A stretch of DNA of 64,000 bases from Treponema phagedenis (lineage in GTDB: Bacteria > Spirochaetota > Spirochaetia > Treponematales > Treponemataceae): contig NZ_CP042818.1 of the NCBI RefSeq assembly GCF_008153345.1, positions 2,939,001-3,003,000 on the forward strand, written 5' to 3'. The translations under genes were made by a program, and so were the position numbers. The notes beneath the pieces were generated by a model, which was given only the letters and a program-made list of their open reading frames with translations, was not told where the DNA came from and made no database searches. Shown piece by piece: positions 63,361 to 64,000 of the stretch; position 1 is the stretch's first letter, and every line of letters begins with the position of its first letter.

Positions 63361-64000
63361 AAAAGAAAAAACGTTCAGACTGCTCAGCTTATTTATTATT
63401 CTCTTTGTTTTAATTGTCTCCTATTTGAGACCTGCCCATGTATTAAATTTTAATGAAAGATTGATTCCACCAAGCTTTTCGCATATTTTCGGAACAGATC
63501 ACATGGGTAGAAATGTGTTTTTTTTGAGCATCGAAGGTTTTAGAAACACATTTTTAATTGCTCTTCTTTCACAAGTTATTCCGTTTTTTTTCGGGGGGCT
63601 TATCGGAGCTGCTATAGGTTTTTATAAAACAATTTTCGATGAGTTTTTGCTGCATCTAATGAATATTATGCTTACTCTGCCAATGATTTTATCTGCAATT
63701 TTTCTTAGCGCAGTTATCGGCAATGGGCTTATCACTGTTTTAATAGTTATTTCTATTTTTGGATTTGTCTATAATATTAAGTTAGTCAGAGCGGAAATAT
63801 CAGTGGTTAAAAATGAAGACTTTATACTTGCGCTTCGTGTAAACGGCGTATCGGACTTATCAATTTTTATTCATAACATTCTGCCGCGCGCATATTATCT
63901 TTTACTTCCAATACTGCCTTTAATTATTGCACATAGCATGATCGCTGTTTCATCGTTTTCATTTTTGGGAATGAGTTTTGATCTTAGCACACCGGAGTTG
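63344..64000 (+). CDS. ABC permease (DppC/NikC family), cut by window edge
   Basis: The frame starts at ATG 63344 (GGGAG nine bases upstream), overlaps the end of the preceding permease frame by 17 bases and is open to the window end (219 codons visible). A first helix (LLSLFIILFVLIVSYL), the DppC landmark HIFGTDHMGRNVFF and the coupling loop (DFILALRVNGVSDLSIFIHNILPRAYYLLLP) are clear. It would pair with the DppB-type permease. ATPase genes are expected downstream. Confidence 0.88.
   Translation, partial: MQKIIKKEKTFRLLSLFIILFVLIVSYLRPAHVLNFNERLIPPSFSHIFGTDHMGRNVFFLSIEGFRNTFLIALLSQVIPFFFGGLIGAAIGFYKTIFDEFLLHLMNIMLTLPMILSAIFLSAVIGNGLITVLIVISIFGFVYNIKLVRAEISVVKNEDFILALRVNGVSDLSIFIHNILPRAYYLLLPILPLIIAHSMIAVSSFSFLGMSFDLSTPEL

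Overview
The window looks like the chromosome of a host-associated Treponema (oral or skin treponeme type, roughly 40% GC). The reasons are an HTH-LicC-LicA fusion next to a BCCT choline-type carrier, an Hsp33 with its redox zinc site, a two-permease sugar/nucleoside-type ABC operon with a DUF3798-like lipoprotein receptor, a fructose PTS operon with its own HPr, AT-rich intergenic DNA, and many degenerate repeats and insertion sequences. This assignment is from gene content only. I see no rRNA, tRNA or CRISPR.

Layout. 1-9 kb: a thioredoxin-like lipoprotein (cut by the window edge), an alpha/beta hydrolase, a predicted outer-membrane protein, the choline module (BCCT carrier plus licCA fusion under a compact, apparently leaderless promoter inside an inverted repeat), and hslO. 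9-25 kb: a broken chemotaxis receptor, a sialidase, an M28-like peptidase, engB, acetyltransferases, a DUF554 protein, a split chromate-type transporter, a decayed ISAs1 element, clpC and ruvC. 25-38 kb: aldehyde dehydrogenase, an MBL hydrolase, a 2-hydroxyacid dehydrogenase, the five-gene ABC operon and a CofE-like ligase. 38-48 kb: ruvA, mtnK, a large TPR protein, ccdA-tlpA, then an intact IS630-family and an intact IS5-family element. 48-64 kb: the fructose PTS operon (regulator-fruK-fruA-ptsH), ahpC, a frameshifted surface protein behind a (CT)22 tract, a trxB-GH3-GNAT operon, and an AraC-regulated peptide/nickel-type ABC operon whose first permease is frameshifted and whose binding protein has lost the lipobox cysteine.

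The most striking structure is a family of about 16 dispersed elements (roughly 150-560 bp) in the intergenic spaces. Their ends resemble the terminal inverted repeats of the IS630-family element at 45.4-46.7 kb (TAGTATAACGTTTT), so they behave like MITEs. Their interiors are strings of hairpin modules. Within a module type, both arms of the stem change together from copy to copy, while a six-base loop (ACGGAY, or RTCCGT on the other strand) is largely kept. In several places the terminal TAG of such an element, or a base run inside it, supplies the stop codon of the neighbouring gene. I regard this modular hairpin family as the best candidate for something undescribed. No function can be assigned from sequence alone.
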